Below are positions 7,733-13,979 of a stretch of 13,979 nucleotides of DNA, piece by piece; the stretch's first letter is position 1, and each line of letters begins with the position of its first letter. Below the pieces are notes generated by a model. It had not been told where the DNA came from, did not search any database, and saw only the letters and a list, made by a program, of their open reading frames with translations. The stretch is taken from contig DAOVHI010000022.1 of NCBI GenBank assembly GCA_030671985.1, positions 1-13,979 of the forward strand. The letters run 5' to 3'. Both the position numbers and the translations under genes were made by a program. This DNA is from JAHJDO01 sp030671985 [NCBI: bacterium]. GTDB taxonomy: Bacteria; JAHJDO01.

Positions 7733-10207
7733 TTATTTACTCCTTGTGGTTTTAACAGTTTTTTGTTTTTTTATACTAAAATCTAATTTATCCCCGTTTT
7801 GAACGACCTCTATTATAGAGTTTTTGGGAATTTTCATCCTTAACATTTCTTCAGAGAGAGGATCCTCAATATAACGCTGTATAGCTCTTCTGAGAGGCCT
7901 TGCTCCGTAAACAGGTTCATAGCCTTTTTCAATAAGAAAATCCTTTGCCTGAGAAGCAATGTGTAATTTTATTCCATCCGATTCAAGATACGAGTATACA
8001 TCAGACAACATCAAATCCACTATCTTTTTCAATTCATCTTTAGTGAGTTCATGGAACACTATTACCTCATCTAATCTATTAATGAATTCAGGTCTGAATA
8101 CCAGCTTAACTTCGCTCATAAGTTTGGATTTGGTTTCTTTATACGTCAGTTTCGCATCTGAAGAGCGAAACCCTAAAGATCCGCGTTTTATGTCACGAGT
8201 ACCAATATTTGATGTCATAATTAACACCGTATTTCTAAAATCTACGGTATGGTTCAAACTGTCTGTCAGCCTGCCGTCATCAAACACTTGCAGAAGTATA
8301 TTAAAAACATCCGGATGCGCTTTTTCTATCTCGTCAAAAAGAACAACAGAGTACGGACGCCTTCTTACCTTTTCAGTAAGCAGCCCTCCCTCTTCATATC
8401 CTACATATCCCGGAGGAGCTCCAATAAGTCTTGATACGGCAAATTTTTCCATATACTCTGACATATCGAGTCGTATAAGAGCCTCTCTGTCACCAAACAA
8501 AAACTCTGCCAGCGTCTTTGCAAGTTCAGTTTTTCCTACCCCTGTAGGTCCAAGAAAGACGAATGAACCGACTGGTTTCTTTGGATCTTTCAATCCCGAT
8601 CGTGAACGTCTTATTGCTCTGCTAATTACTTCTATAGCCTCATCCTGCCCGATAACACGCTTGTGCAAAGCATCTTCCATCTTAAGAAGTTTTTTAGCCT
8701 CTGTTTCTTTAAGTCTCTGAACAGGGACACCTGTCCAATTAGACACAATATCCGCAATTACCTCTGTAGTTACTACGGCAGACGACTTTTTATCTGACTG
8801 CTTCCAGTTCTTTTGCTGATTAGAGAGTTTAACCTTCAGGTTTTTCTCCTTGTCTCTTAATTGCGCTGCTTTTTCAAAATCCTGTGTTTTGATGGCCGAT
8901 TCCTTTTCCTTTCTAACTTCATCTACCTGTTTTTCAAGTTTTTTTACATCCAGAGGCGTAGTCGTAACCGACAGCCGAACCTTTGCGCCGGCTTCATCCA
9001 TAACATCTATTGCCTTATCAGGCAAAAACCTATCAGTTATATAACGATCGGATAGTTTAGCTGCAGACTCAAGCGCTTCATCTGCTATCTTTACTCTATG
9101 ATGTGCCTCATATTTATCTCTTAATCCTTTTAATATCGCTATTGTTTCCTTCACAGAAGGAGCTTCAACCATAATTGTTTGAAAACGCCTTTCCAGAGCA
9201 GTATCTTTTTCAATGTATTTTCTGTATTCATCTACAGTCGTTGCTCCAATACACTGAATATCTCCTCTTGCTAATGCAGGCTTCAGTATATTGGAAGCGT
9301 CCAGCGCTCCTTCCGCAGCACCTGCGCCAACTAAATTATGTATTTCGTCAATAAACAATATTACATCATCCGATTTTTTTATCTCTGACATAACGGCTTT
9401 AATTCTTTCTTCAAACTGCCCGCGATACTTCGTTCCGGCAACCATAGAAGCCAGATCAAGTGTTATGAGCCTTCTCCTTTTAATTGAATCAGGTACATTT
9501 CCAGCAATTATTTGCTGAGCCAATCCATCTACAATCGCTGTTTTGCCAACTCCGGCATCTCCTAAAAGAACAGGATTATTCTTTTTTCTCCTGCTTAATA
9601 TGTGAATTACCCTCTCTATTTCATCCTTTCTCCCTATAACAGGATCAAGCTTTCCATCGGTTGCAAGTTTTGTGAGATTAGTACCAAACGCATCAAGCGC
9701 CGGAGTCTTGGTTTTTACTCCGGCACCACCTGCTCCTGCTCCTGCATGACTTGCTGTTGTACCCATAGGCTCTCCGCCGAGAAGACTCATTATTTCAGCT
9801 CTCACCTTCTCCAGATTAAGTCCCATTTGTTCAAGAACCTGAGCGGCAATCCCCTCTTTTTCACGAATTAAGCCAAGAAAAACATGTTCTGTTCCGACGT
9901 AATTATGCCCAAACGCAGCCGCTTCTTCCAGAGCAAGCTCAAGAACTCTTTTAGCTTGTGGACTCAGAGGCATCTCACCAAGTATTAATGTGGGAGAACC
10001 TGTTTGTGCTTTTTTTTCTATTTCTCTTCTTATCTTTTTTGAATCTATCCCCATCTTTTCAATTACTGCCAGAGCTACTCCACTACCCACTCCAACAAGC
10101 CCCAGCAAAATATGTTCCGTACCAACCTGTGGATGATGCATGCGGGTAGCTTCTTCTTTTGCCATAATAACCACGCGTTTTGCTCTTTCTGTAAATCTAT
10201 TAAACAT
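7733..10207 (-). CDS. clpC: ATP-dependent Clp protease ATPase subunit ClpC
   Basis: ClpC is a hexameric AAA+ unfoldase that feeds proteins to ClpP, with McsB-made phosphoarginine as one degradation mark. All parts of the 824-residue protein are visible. The double Clp-N repeat spans about 1-145, with twin TEHILLGL and TEHVFLGL. The first AAA+ domain has Walker A GDAGVGKTA at 216-224 and Walker B ILFIDEIH at 283-290. The middle domain carries a UVR motif (about 425-460, DFEKAAQLRDKE), which marks ClpC rather than ClpA or ClpB. The second AAA+ domain has Walker A GPTGVGKTE at 553-561 and VVLFDEIEKAH at 621-631. A Leu-Gly-Phe tripeptide at 678-680 fits the ClpP-docking loop. A Gly/Ala-rich linker lies at 154-164. 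The start overlaps the end of mcsB by eight bases, which suggests coupled translation. ClpP is not in the window. Confidence 0.97.
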   Translation of the reverse strand: MFNRFTERAKRVVIMAKEEATRMHHPQVGTEHILLGLVGVGSGVALAVIEKMGIDSKKIRREIEKKAQTGSPTLILGEMPLSPQAKRVLELALEEAAAFGHNYVGTEHVFLGLIREKEGIAAQVLEQMGLNLEKVRAEIMSLLGGEPMGTTASHAGAGAGGAGVKTKTPALDAFGTNLTKLATDGKLDPVIGRKDEIERVIHILSRRKKNNPVLLGDAGVGKTAIVDGLAQQIIAGNVPDSIKRRRLITLDLASMVAGTKYRGQFEERIKAVMSEIKKSDDVILFIDEIHNLVGAGAAEGALDASNILKPALARGDIQCIGATTVDEYRKYIEKDTALERRFQTIMVEAPSVKETIAILKGLRDKYEAHHRVKIADEALESAAKLSDRYITDRFLPDKAIDVMDEAGAKVRLSVTTTPLDVKKLEKQVDEVRKEKESAIKTQDFEKAAQLRDKEKNLKVKLSNQQKNWKQSDKKSSAVVTTEVIADIVSNWTGVPVQRLKETEAKKLLKMEDALHKRVIGQDEAIEVISRAIRRSRSGLKDPKKPVGSFVFLGPTGVGKTELAKTLAEFLFGDREALIRLDMSEYMEKFAVSRLIGAPPGYVGYEEGGLLTEKVRRRPYSVVLFDEIEKAHPDVFNILLQVFDDGRLTDSLNHTVDFRNTVLIMTSNIGTRDIKRGSLGFRSSDAKLTYKETKSKLMSEVKLVFRPEFINRLDEVIVFHELTKDELKKIVDLMLSDVYSYLESDGIKLHIASQAKDFLIEKGYEPVYGARPLRRAIQRYIEDPLSEEMLRMKIPKNSIIEVVQNGDKLDFSIKKQKTVKTTRSK
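7740..7745 (-). promoter_or_regulatory. bamA ribosome-binding site embedded in the clpC 3' end
   Basis: AAGGAG on the minus strand lies within the last codons of clpC, nine bases before the bamA ATG. Ribosomes finishing clpC would pass over it, so bamA translation is probably linked to that of clpC. Confidence 0.6.
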
Positions 10208-11270
10208 CTTTATTAGTTCCCTTTCTTTCTAAATTTTCCCTGATAAGGCTTGCTCTTACTATATCACGTTCATGAGGCACTAGTTTTTTTCCTTCTAATT
10301 TCTGAAGATAAGCCGGTTGTGTAATAATAAACATTTTATTGACTAGTATTCTATCTATTTTATCTATCATCTTCAATCCAATTCCTAATCGCAGGAGAGA
10401 CAACAAGTTTAAAGTCTCCTGAAAATCAATGATTCTGACATTTGAAAGCACTCCATATGCGCGCCAAATCTTATCTTCTATCGCTTTTTTATCTTCTTTT
10501 ATCATTAGTGTTCTGGCATTCTCTTCATAACCAACAACTTGTTTTACCACACACTCAATATTATTTATTATATCCTCTTCGCTATATCCCAGAGTAACCT
10601 GATTGGATATTTGAAAGAAATTTCCATACGCTTCAGTCCCTTCTCCATAAAGACCTCTAATCGCAATACCAAGCTTAGCAACCGCCTGAAGTACCTTTCC
10701 TATCTGTTTAGTAATTACTAAAGCAGGCAGATGAATAAGAACAGAAGCCCGCATACCTGTTCCGACATTAGTAGGACACGATGTTAGGTAACCCAGCTTC
10801 TTAGAAAAAGCAAATTCAACTTGTGATTCAAGCTCTAATGTTGCTTGATTGATCAATCTCCAGCTATCCAGAAGCTGTAAACCGGACTGTATGCATTGGA
10901 GACGCAAATGATCTTCTTCGTTAACCATTATACTAATTATCTCTTTGTCACTTACCGCTAACATCTGTTCTGCCCTTGACTTGCCAAACTCCCGACTTAT
11001 TAAGTGCTTTTCCACTAGAAACTGAATATCCATATCCGTTAATTCCGACATATCTATAATTAAGACATTTTTTAAATATTTACTGCCATCTATCGCTTTT
11101 TCGGTTTTCAATATTACTTCCTTGAGCTGCTCCCTGTTAGCGCGATGAGGAAAAGGTATCATATCATAATTTCTTGCAAGTCTTACTCTGCTGCTTATAA
11201 CTATATCAGACAAAGGACCTTCCTTTTGCAGCCAACCGGCAATCTGTCCAACTAATTTAGCAACAGACAT
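10200..11270 (-). CDS. mcsB: Protein arginine kinase McsB
   Basis: McsB phosphorylates arginine side chains on misfolded or regulatory proteins, marking them for ClpC-ClpP. It belongs to the ATP:guanido phosphotransferase fold. The 356-residue length is typical. Visible motifs are the nucleotide-binding ISSRVRLARN at 25-34, NEEDHLRLQ at 117-125, and SCPTNVGTGMRASV at 164-177, with Cys165 at the expected active-site position. RGLYGEGTEA follows at 205-214. The short C-terminal region has RDIVRA at 335-340. It matches the RDxxRA phosphoarginine-binding allosteric motif described for Bacillus and Geobacillus McsB and absent from creatine or arginine kinases. This supports protein kinase rather than small-molecule kinase activity. 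The start overlaps the mcsA stop by one base (TAATG). Confidence 0.96.
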   Translation of the reverse strand: MSVAKLVGQIAGWLQKEGPLSDIVISSRVRLARNYDMIPFPHRANREQLKEVILKTEKAIDGSKYLKNVLIIDMSELTDMDIQFLVEKHLISREFGKSRAEQMLAVSDKEIISIMVNEEDHLRLQCIQSGLQLLDSWRLINQATLELESQVEFAFSKKLGYLTSCPTNVGTGMRASVLIHLPALVITKQIGKVLQAVAKLGIAIRGLYGEGTEAYGNFFQISNQVTLGYSEEDIINNIECVVKQVVGYEENARTLMIKEDKKAIEDKIWRAYGVLSNVRIIDFQETLNLLSLLRLGIGLKMIDKIDRILVNKMFIITQPAYLQKLEGKKLVPHERDIVRASLIRENLERKGTNKDV

Positions 11271-11767
11271 TATTTCTTAATCCCTTTTTCTAGTCTTTTT
11301 ATCTGATCTCTGATCTTTGCCGCATTCTCAAATGCTTCCTGCTGAACAGCTTTTTCCATCTCTGCCTTCAATTTTTCAATTTTAGAGAGAGCCTGAACCT
11401 CCTTACTATGCTTAGACGGCACAAAATTCCCGACATGTTTAGTGCTTCCGTGAATCCTCTTTATCAGCGGTTCCAGTTCAGCGCGAAACGCTTTATAGCA
11501 TTCGCTGCAACCAAAACGACCTGTCTTTCTAAAATCGGAGAATAGTAGTCCGCAGTTATCGCACTTCAGATTTTCTTCTTTGCTTTCTGTTCCTATAAAA
11601 CCCGCAAGCCCCTTAACCAGATCTGTCATGGAAAAATTTCCGAATTGATCTATTATCTCTTTTTTTCTGGCGCAATCCTCACACAGATGCAATTCTACCG
11701 TCTGATTATTGATAATTTCCGTATAATGAACAGTTGCCTGCCGTTCTTCACAAATTTGACAGATCAT
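11270..11767 (-). CDS. mcsA: McsA, zinc-finger UVR-domain activator of McsB
   Basis: McsA is the small partner that activates McsB and links it to ClpC. The 165-residue protein has two zinc-binding pairs of CxxC motifs: Cys3/Cys6 with Cys29/Cys32, then Cys69/Cys72 with Cys87/Cys90, the McsA pattern. IHGSTKHVGNFVPS follows at about 105-118 and is a conserved McsA stretch. The C-terminus (about 128-163) is a UVR motif, EAFENAAKIRDQIKRLE, matching the UVR region of ClpC in the same operon. It is the first gene after the promoter at 11802-11829, with a purine-rich AAAGGGG about ten bases before the ATG. In Firmicutes the gene before mcsA is ctsR, the repressor. Here there is none, and the region upstream holds only the promoter and the cassette's attC-like site. 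Confidence 0.95.
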   Translation of the reverse strand: MICQICEERQATVHYTEIINNQTVELHLCEDCARKKEIIDQFGNFSMTDLVKGLAGFIGTESKEENLKCDNCGLLFSDFRKTGRFGCSECYKAFRAELEPLIKRIHGSTKHVGNFVPSKHSKEVQALSKIEKLKAEMEKAVQQEAFENAAKIRDQIKRLEKGIKK

Positions 11768-11801
11768 GCTACTCTTTCCCCTTTAACAAATTTCCCGCTT
11801 T

Positions 11802-11829
11802 ATTATAGCTATTCCTCAGGTTTTGACAA
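11802..11829 (-). promoter_or_regulatory. Sigma70-type promoter of the mcsA-trpS operon
   Basis: On the minus strand the -35 box TTGTCA (11829-11824, five of six consensus bases) is separated by 16 bases from a perfect -10 box TATAAT (11807-11802). Transcription would start near 11795, giving a leader of about 28 bases before mcsA. No CIRCE element or paired CtsR heptads are visible around it. The boxes were found by eye; no start site has been mapped. Confidence 0.7.
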
Positions 11830-11897
11830 TTCATTTCTAGAGCAATGAGAAATAAGCAGAAGGGGGGAAAATGCCATATTTTTTTAATGTTATGTGA

Positions 11898-11977
11898 TTG
11901 TAACGCCTGAGCTCACCTGCTGGCAGCCGACGCCGATAGGCGACGGTTGACAGTCAGTGTGTAGCGATTTGTTATAG
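11898..11977 (-). other. attC-like integron recombination site
   Basis: An 80-base, unusually GC-rich imperfect hairpin lies three bases after the stop of the 185-residue gene. On the minus strand it begins with an R''-like box CTATAAC (11977-11971), then AAATCGC, and ends with GGCG running into an R'-like box GTTACAA (11904-11898). This resembles the TATAACAAA...GGCGTTATA ends of Vibrio-type attC sites. The top of the hairpin is CCGTCGCC (11946-11939), loop TATC, and GGCGTCGG (11934-11927), with one T-T mismatch. Further pairing is interrupted by mismatches and unequal arms, as in attC sites with extrahelical bases. The cut would fall between G at 11904 and T at 11903. There is no T-run after the hairpin, so it is not an intrinsic terminator. 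R' departs from strict GTTRRRY because, in the integrated form, its last bases come from the target DNA. Confidence 0.65.
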
Positions 11978-12550
11978 TTTTTATTTAGATCCTATATATA
12001 TGCGTATTACTTCTGGAGACATATTTTTATCGAAATTTGCTACTCTTTCATAACCGAATTGTTCGAAAATCGGAGCAAAAACGGCTTGTAGAACACCGTT
12101 TGGTCTGTGCCCAAAATAGAGCTTAATACCTCTTTTAATTGGAGGATCAGCAATAACAGGCCAAACTTTATCTATTTTCCAGTTAGCTTTTTGTAATATT
12201 TCTTTGAGTTGTTCTCCAAGCTCAAAGCTTTCGCTATCACCCAAAGGAACTTTAATTTCAGCAGTAAATGCAGGCAAAGCTTTGAGTGCAGGTTGCATTT
12301 GTTTAATAGTTTCTTTTGATATTATTCGGGGTTCATTCTTTATAATATAATCACCAGCAATTTGAGTTGAATTTGGACTATCTTTCATGATTTGAGTAAT
12401 TGCTCCTGGTGATTTTGTTATATTAATACTTTCTTTTTTTGTGAATATAAACACTAAGCCTATAATGGAAGCTAATGCTCCCAAGAAAGCAAGTTTGTTC
12501 CAAAAGTTCAGTTTTTTATATCTTTGAAATAATTTCATTTTTTCCTATAA
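11904..12550 (-). mobile_element. Probable single integron gene cassette (647 bp)
   Basis: The element runs from T at 12550, after G in G^TTATAG (12551-12545), to G at 11904, the G of the attC R' box. It contains one gene followed at once by an attC-like site in the same orientation, the standard cassette layout. Circularising the cassette joins its last G to TTATAG and makes GTTATAG, exactly complementary to the R'' box CTATAAC at 11977-11971, as expected for a real cassette. In the integrated copy R' reads GTTACAA instead, as expected if those bases came from the target. No integrase gene and no second attC are visible, so this would be a lone cassette, or the end of a larger event elsewhere. 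It sits between the ppdK terminator and the mcsA promoter, interrupting no gene. Confidence 0.6.
11981..12538 (-). CDS. Hypothetical membrane-anchored protein carried on the cassette
   Basis: A 185-residue protein that I do not recognise. Residues 1-14 are basic and aromatic, followed by one clear membrane segment at about 15-33. A basic KK after it does not settle the topology. Residues 41-66 are rich in Ser, Asn, Gln and Gly (SPGAITQIMKDSPNSTQ, then AGDYIIK), a low-complexity style seen after the anchor of many uncharacterised cassette and phage-defence-like membrane proteins. The rest (about 70-185) looks like a compact soluble domain with alternating strands and helices, including KLYFGHRPNGVLQAVF and IFEQFGYERV. 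There are no catalytic motifs or cysteines. The ATG at 12538 has AGGA five bases upstream. The gene starts seven bases inside the predicted cassette boundary and ends three bases before the attC-like site, so it nearly fills the cassette. Confidence 0.8.
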   Translation of the reverse strand: MKLFQRYKKLNFWNKLAFLGALASIIGLVFIFTKKESINITKSPGAITQIMKDSPNSTQIAGDYIIKNEPRIISKETIKQMQPALKALPAFTAEIKVPLGDSESFELGEQLKEILQKANWKIDKVWPVIADPPIKRGIKLYFGHRPNGVLQAVFAPIFEQFGYERVANFDKNMSPEVIRIYIGSK

Positions 12551-12586
12551 CATTAATTATTGAACATTTACTTCTACTTTGATGTT

Positions 12587-12615
12587 ACCATAGCTCAAAT
12601 TGCTTAAAATCTCAA
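12587..12615 (-). promoter_or_regulatory. Possible sigma70 promoter for the cassette gene
   Basis: On the minus strand TTGAGA (12615-12610) and TATGGT (12592-12587) are 17 bases apart. They match the consensus boxes at five and four of six positions. The promoter lies outside the predicted cassette, between its boundary and the ppdK terminator, and would read into the 185-residue gene. The match is moderate in an AT-rich stretch, so this is tentative. Confidence 0.35.
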
Positions 12616-12629
12616 TAAAAATACACATA

Positions 12630-12660
12630 AAGAAAAAAGGGCACAAGATATTGTGCCCCT
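12630..12660 (-). terminator. Rho-independent terminator of ppdK
   Basis: On the minus strand a perfect 8-bp stem GGGCACAA / TTGTGCCC (12658-12651 and 12646-12639) with a TATC loop is followed at once by TTTTTTCTTT. It begins about 40 bases after the ppdK stop. It separates ppdK from the cassette and from the mcsA operon. Confidence 0.85.
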
Positions 12661-12700
12661 ACGGATAAATTCGTTCGCAATGACGAAAGAGAATCTTTTA

Positions 12701-13979
12701 CTACTTCTCTTCCAGTACCGCATGAGCTGCGGCAAGACGCGCTATGGGCACTCTGTATGGAGAACAGCTAACATAATTCATGCCTACGCGATGACAGAAT
12801 TTTACGGATTTTGGCTCTCCGCCATGTTCGCCACATATGCCAATTTTTAGACCAGGATTTGAGTTCCTTCCCCTTTTAATACCCATCTTAACAAGCTGTC
12901 CAACCCCTTCCTGATCAAGCACCTGAAACGGATCATCTTTGAGAATTCCTTTTTCCACATATTCGCCAAGAAATGCGCCTGCGTCATCACGACTATAGCC
13001 GAATGCCATTTGTGTCAGGTCATTCGTGCCAAAGGAGAAAAATTCCGCTTTCTGAGCAATTTTATCTGCAACAATACATGCTCTTGGAATCTCTATCATT
13101 GTACCTACTAAATATTTTATACTTACTCCATATTCAGCCACGACCTCTTTTGCAACTGCATCCACAATTTCTTTCTGGTTAAGAAATTCACCTGTTGTTC
13201 CGATAAGAGGGATCATCACTTCAGGAATAACTTCACATCCATCTTTTGTAAGAATGCATGCCGCTTCAAATATAGCCCTCGCCTGCATTCTGGTTATCTC
13301 CGGATATGTCACGCCAAGACGACAGCCTCTATGCCCAAGCATTGGGTTGAATTCGTGAAGCGAAGCAATCTTGCTTTTTACCTTTTCAACAGATACACCC
13401 ATCCCTTCAGCCATCTCTTTTTGATTTGCTTCTTCATGAGGTAGAAATTCATGGAGAGGCGGATCAAGCAATCTTATTGTAACAGGCAAACCGTTCATTG
13501 CTTTAAATATACCTACAAAATCATCTCTCTGCATTGGAAGAAGTTTTGCAAGCGCATTTTCCCTGCCGCTCACATCATCTGCAAGTATCATTTCTCTGAC
13601 AGACTTAATTCTGTCTCCTTCAAAGAACATGTGCTCCGTCCTGCATAGACCAATACCTTCTGCGCCGAATTTCCGCGCTACTTCGGCATCTTGAGGAGCA
13701 TCAGCATTCGTCCTTACTCTCAGTTTTTTAATCTTATCAACCCATTTCATTAATGTATCAAAGTCCCCTGAAAGTTCTGGTTGAATTGTTGGAACCTGTC
13801 CAAGCATAACCTCTCCTGTTGAACCGTCAAGAGAAATCCAATCTCCTTTTTTAACGACAGCATCGCCTACAACAAACTCCTGCTTTTTGTAATCTATGCT
13901 TAGTGCACCGCAACCTGCTACACAACATTTTCCCATACCGCGAGCAACTACTGCGGCATGAGAAGTCATTCCTCCTCTG
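12701..13979 (-). CDS. ppdK: Pyruvate, phosphate dikinase, C-terminal part (5' end beyond window)
   Basis: PPDK interconverts pyruvate, ATP and phosphate with phosphoenolpyruvate, AMP and pyrophosphate, serving glycolysis or gluconeogenesis in many anaerobes. Only about the last 425 codons are present; full-length enzymes have about 870-900 residues, so the ATP-grasp half is missing. The frame enters from the window edge with [17 protein letters not shown], the swivelling phosphohistidine domain. Its His is the phosphorylated catalytic residue. The PEP/pyruvate-binding TIM barrel follows: [10 protein letters not shown], then [10 protein letters not shown], and [23 protein letters not shown] then carries the catalytic Cys. 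The His-to-Cys distance, 375 residues, is almost the same as His455 to Cys831 in the Clostridium symbiosum enzyme. It ends in VLEEK, with a terminator just downstream. These motifs fit PPDK better than PEP synthase. Confidence 0.96.
   Translation of the reverse strand, partial: RGGMTSHAAVVARGMGKCCVAGCGALSIDYKKQEFVVGDAVVKKGDWISLDGSTGEVMLGQVPTIQPELSGDFDTLMKWVDKIKKLRVRTNADAPQDAEVARKFGAEGIGLCRTEHMFFEGDRIKSVREMILADDVSGRENALAKLLPMQRDDFVGIFKAMNGLPVTIRLLDPPLHEFLPHEEANQKEMAEGMGVSVEKVKSKIASLHEFNPMLGHRGCRLGVTYPEITRMQARAIFEAACILTKDGCEVIPEVMIPLIGTTGEFLNQKEIVDAVAKEVVAEYGVSIKYLVGTMIEIPRACIVADKIAQKAEFFSFGTNDLTQMAFGYSRDDAGAFLGEYVEKGILKDDPFQVLDQEGVGQLVKMGIKRGRNSNPGLKIGICGEHGGEPKSVKFCHRVGMNYVSCSPYRVPIARLAAAHAVLEEK

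Noticed and set aside
7959-8720. Long plus-strand open frame of 253 codons opposite clpC
   Set aside because: It lies entirely antisense to the well-conserved ClpC coding region, encodes a Ser-rich sequence with no family features, and is a shadow of clpC codon use. The other plus-strand frames are rejected for the same reason.
11815-11830. Possible CtsR operator at the mcsA promoter
   Set aside because: TGTCAAA resembles one CtsR heptad, but the required second heptad three bases further on is absent (CTGAGGA instead), and the match overlaps the -35 box.
11927-11946. Hairpin after the cassette gene as an intrinsic terminator
   Set aside because: The stem is GC-rich but has a mismatch in the upper stem and no T-run on either side. 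The longer interrupted arms and the conserved-looking ends fit attC better.
11768-12700. tRNA, small RNA, CRISPR repeats or an integrase gene in the intergenic region
   Set aside because: I saw no cloverleaf, no repeated units and no tyrosine recombinase motif here; the stretch is accounted for by the promoters, the cassette and the terminator.

Overview
The window reads as a piece of chromosome from an uncultured, AT-rich, Gram-negative (diderm) bacterium. Every gene I can support lies on the minus strand, so transcription runs from high to low coordinates. The lipid A genes, BamA and an OmpH/Skp chaperone show an LPS-type outer membrane. The arginine-phosphorylation genes mcsA, mcsB and clpC are best known from Firmicutes. 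That mixture, together with a fused lpxC/fabZ, fits a candidate phylum such as Omnitrophota or a relative. This placement is inference; the window has no rRNA to test it.

Layout in transcription order. (1) 13979-12701: the C-terminal half of pyruvate, phosphate dikinase, followed by a clear intrinsic terminator at about 12630-12660. (2) 12550-11904: what looks like a single integron gene cassette. It holds a 185-residue membrane-anchored protein of unknown function, with an attC-like recombination site starting three bases after its stop codon. (3) 11829-11802: a near-consensus sigma70 promoter. (4) 11767-1: a tightly packed run of at least eleven genes, with overlaps of 1-8 bases or gaps of 2-13 bases: mcsA, mcsB, clpC, bamA, ompH/skp, lpxC-fabZ, lpxA, lpxI, an M50 (site-2 protease type) membrane peptidase, trpS, and a multi-pass membrane protein cut by the window edge.

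How the genes work together: McsA/McsB should mark damaged proteins with phosphoarginine for ClpC (with ClpP, not in the window). BamA and OmpH/Skp deliver and fold outer-membrane proteins. LpxC, FabZ, LpxA and LpxI carry out lipid A and fatty-acid steps. Proteostasis and envelope assembly therefore appear to share one promoter. The genes lpxD, lpxB, ctsR and clpP are not in the window.

The most interesting observation is the cassette. Its 5' boundary (G^TTATAG) and the attC R'' box (CTATAAC) are exactly complementary, as expected for a circular cassette. Removing the cassette at the predicted cut points also restores a perfect 9-bp inverted repeat in the flanking DNA. A second notable point is a four-cysteine C-x20-C-x6-C-x2-C pattern in TrpS, close to the iron-sulfur motif described for Thermotoga maritima TrpRS.
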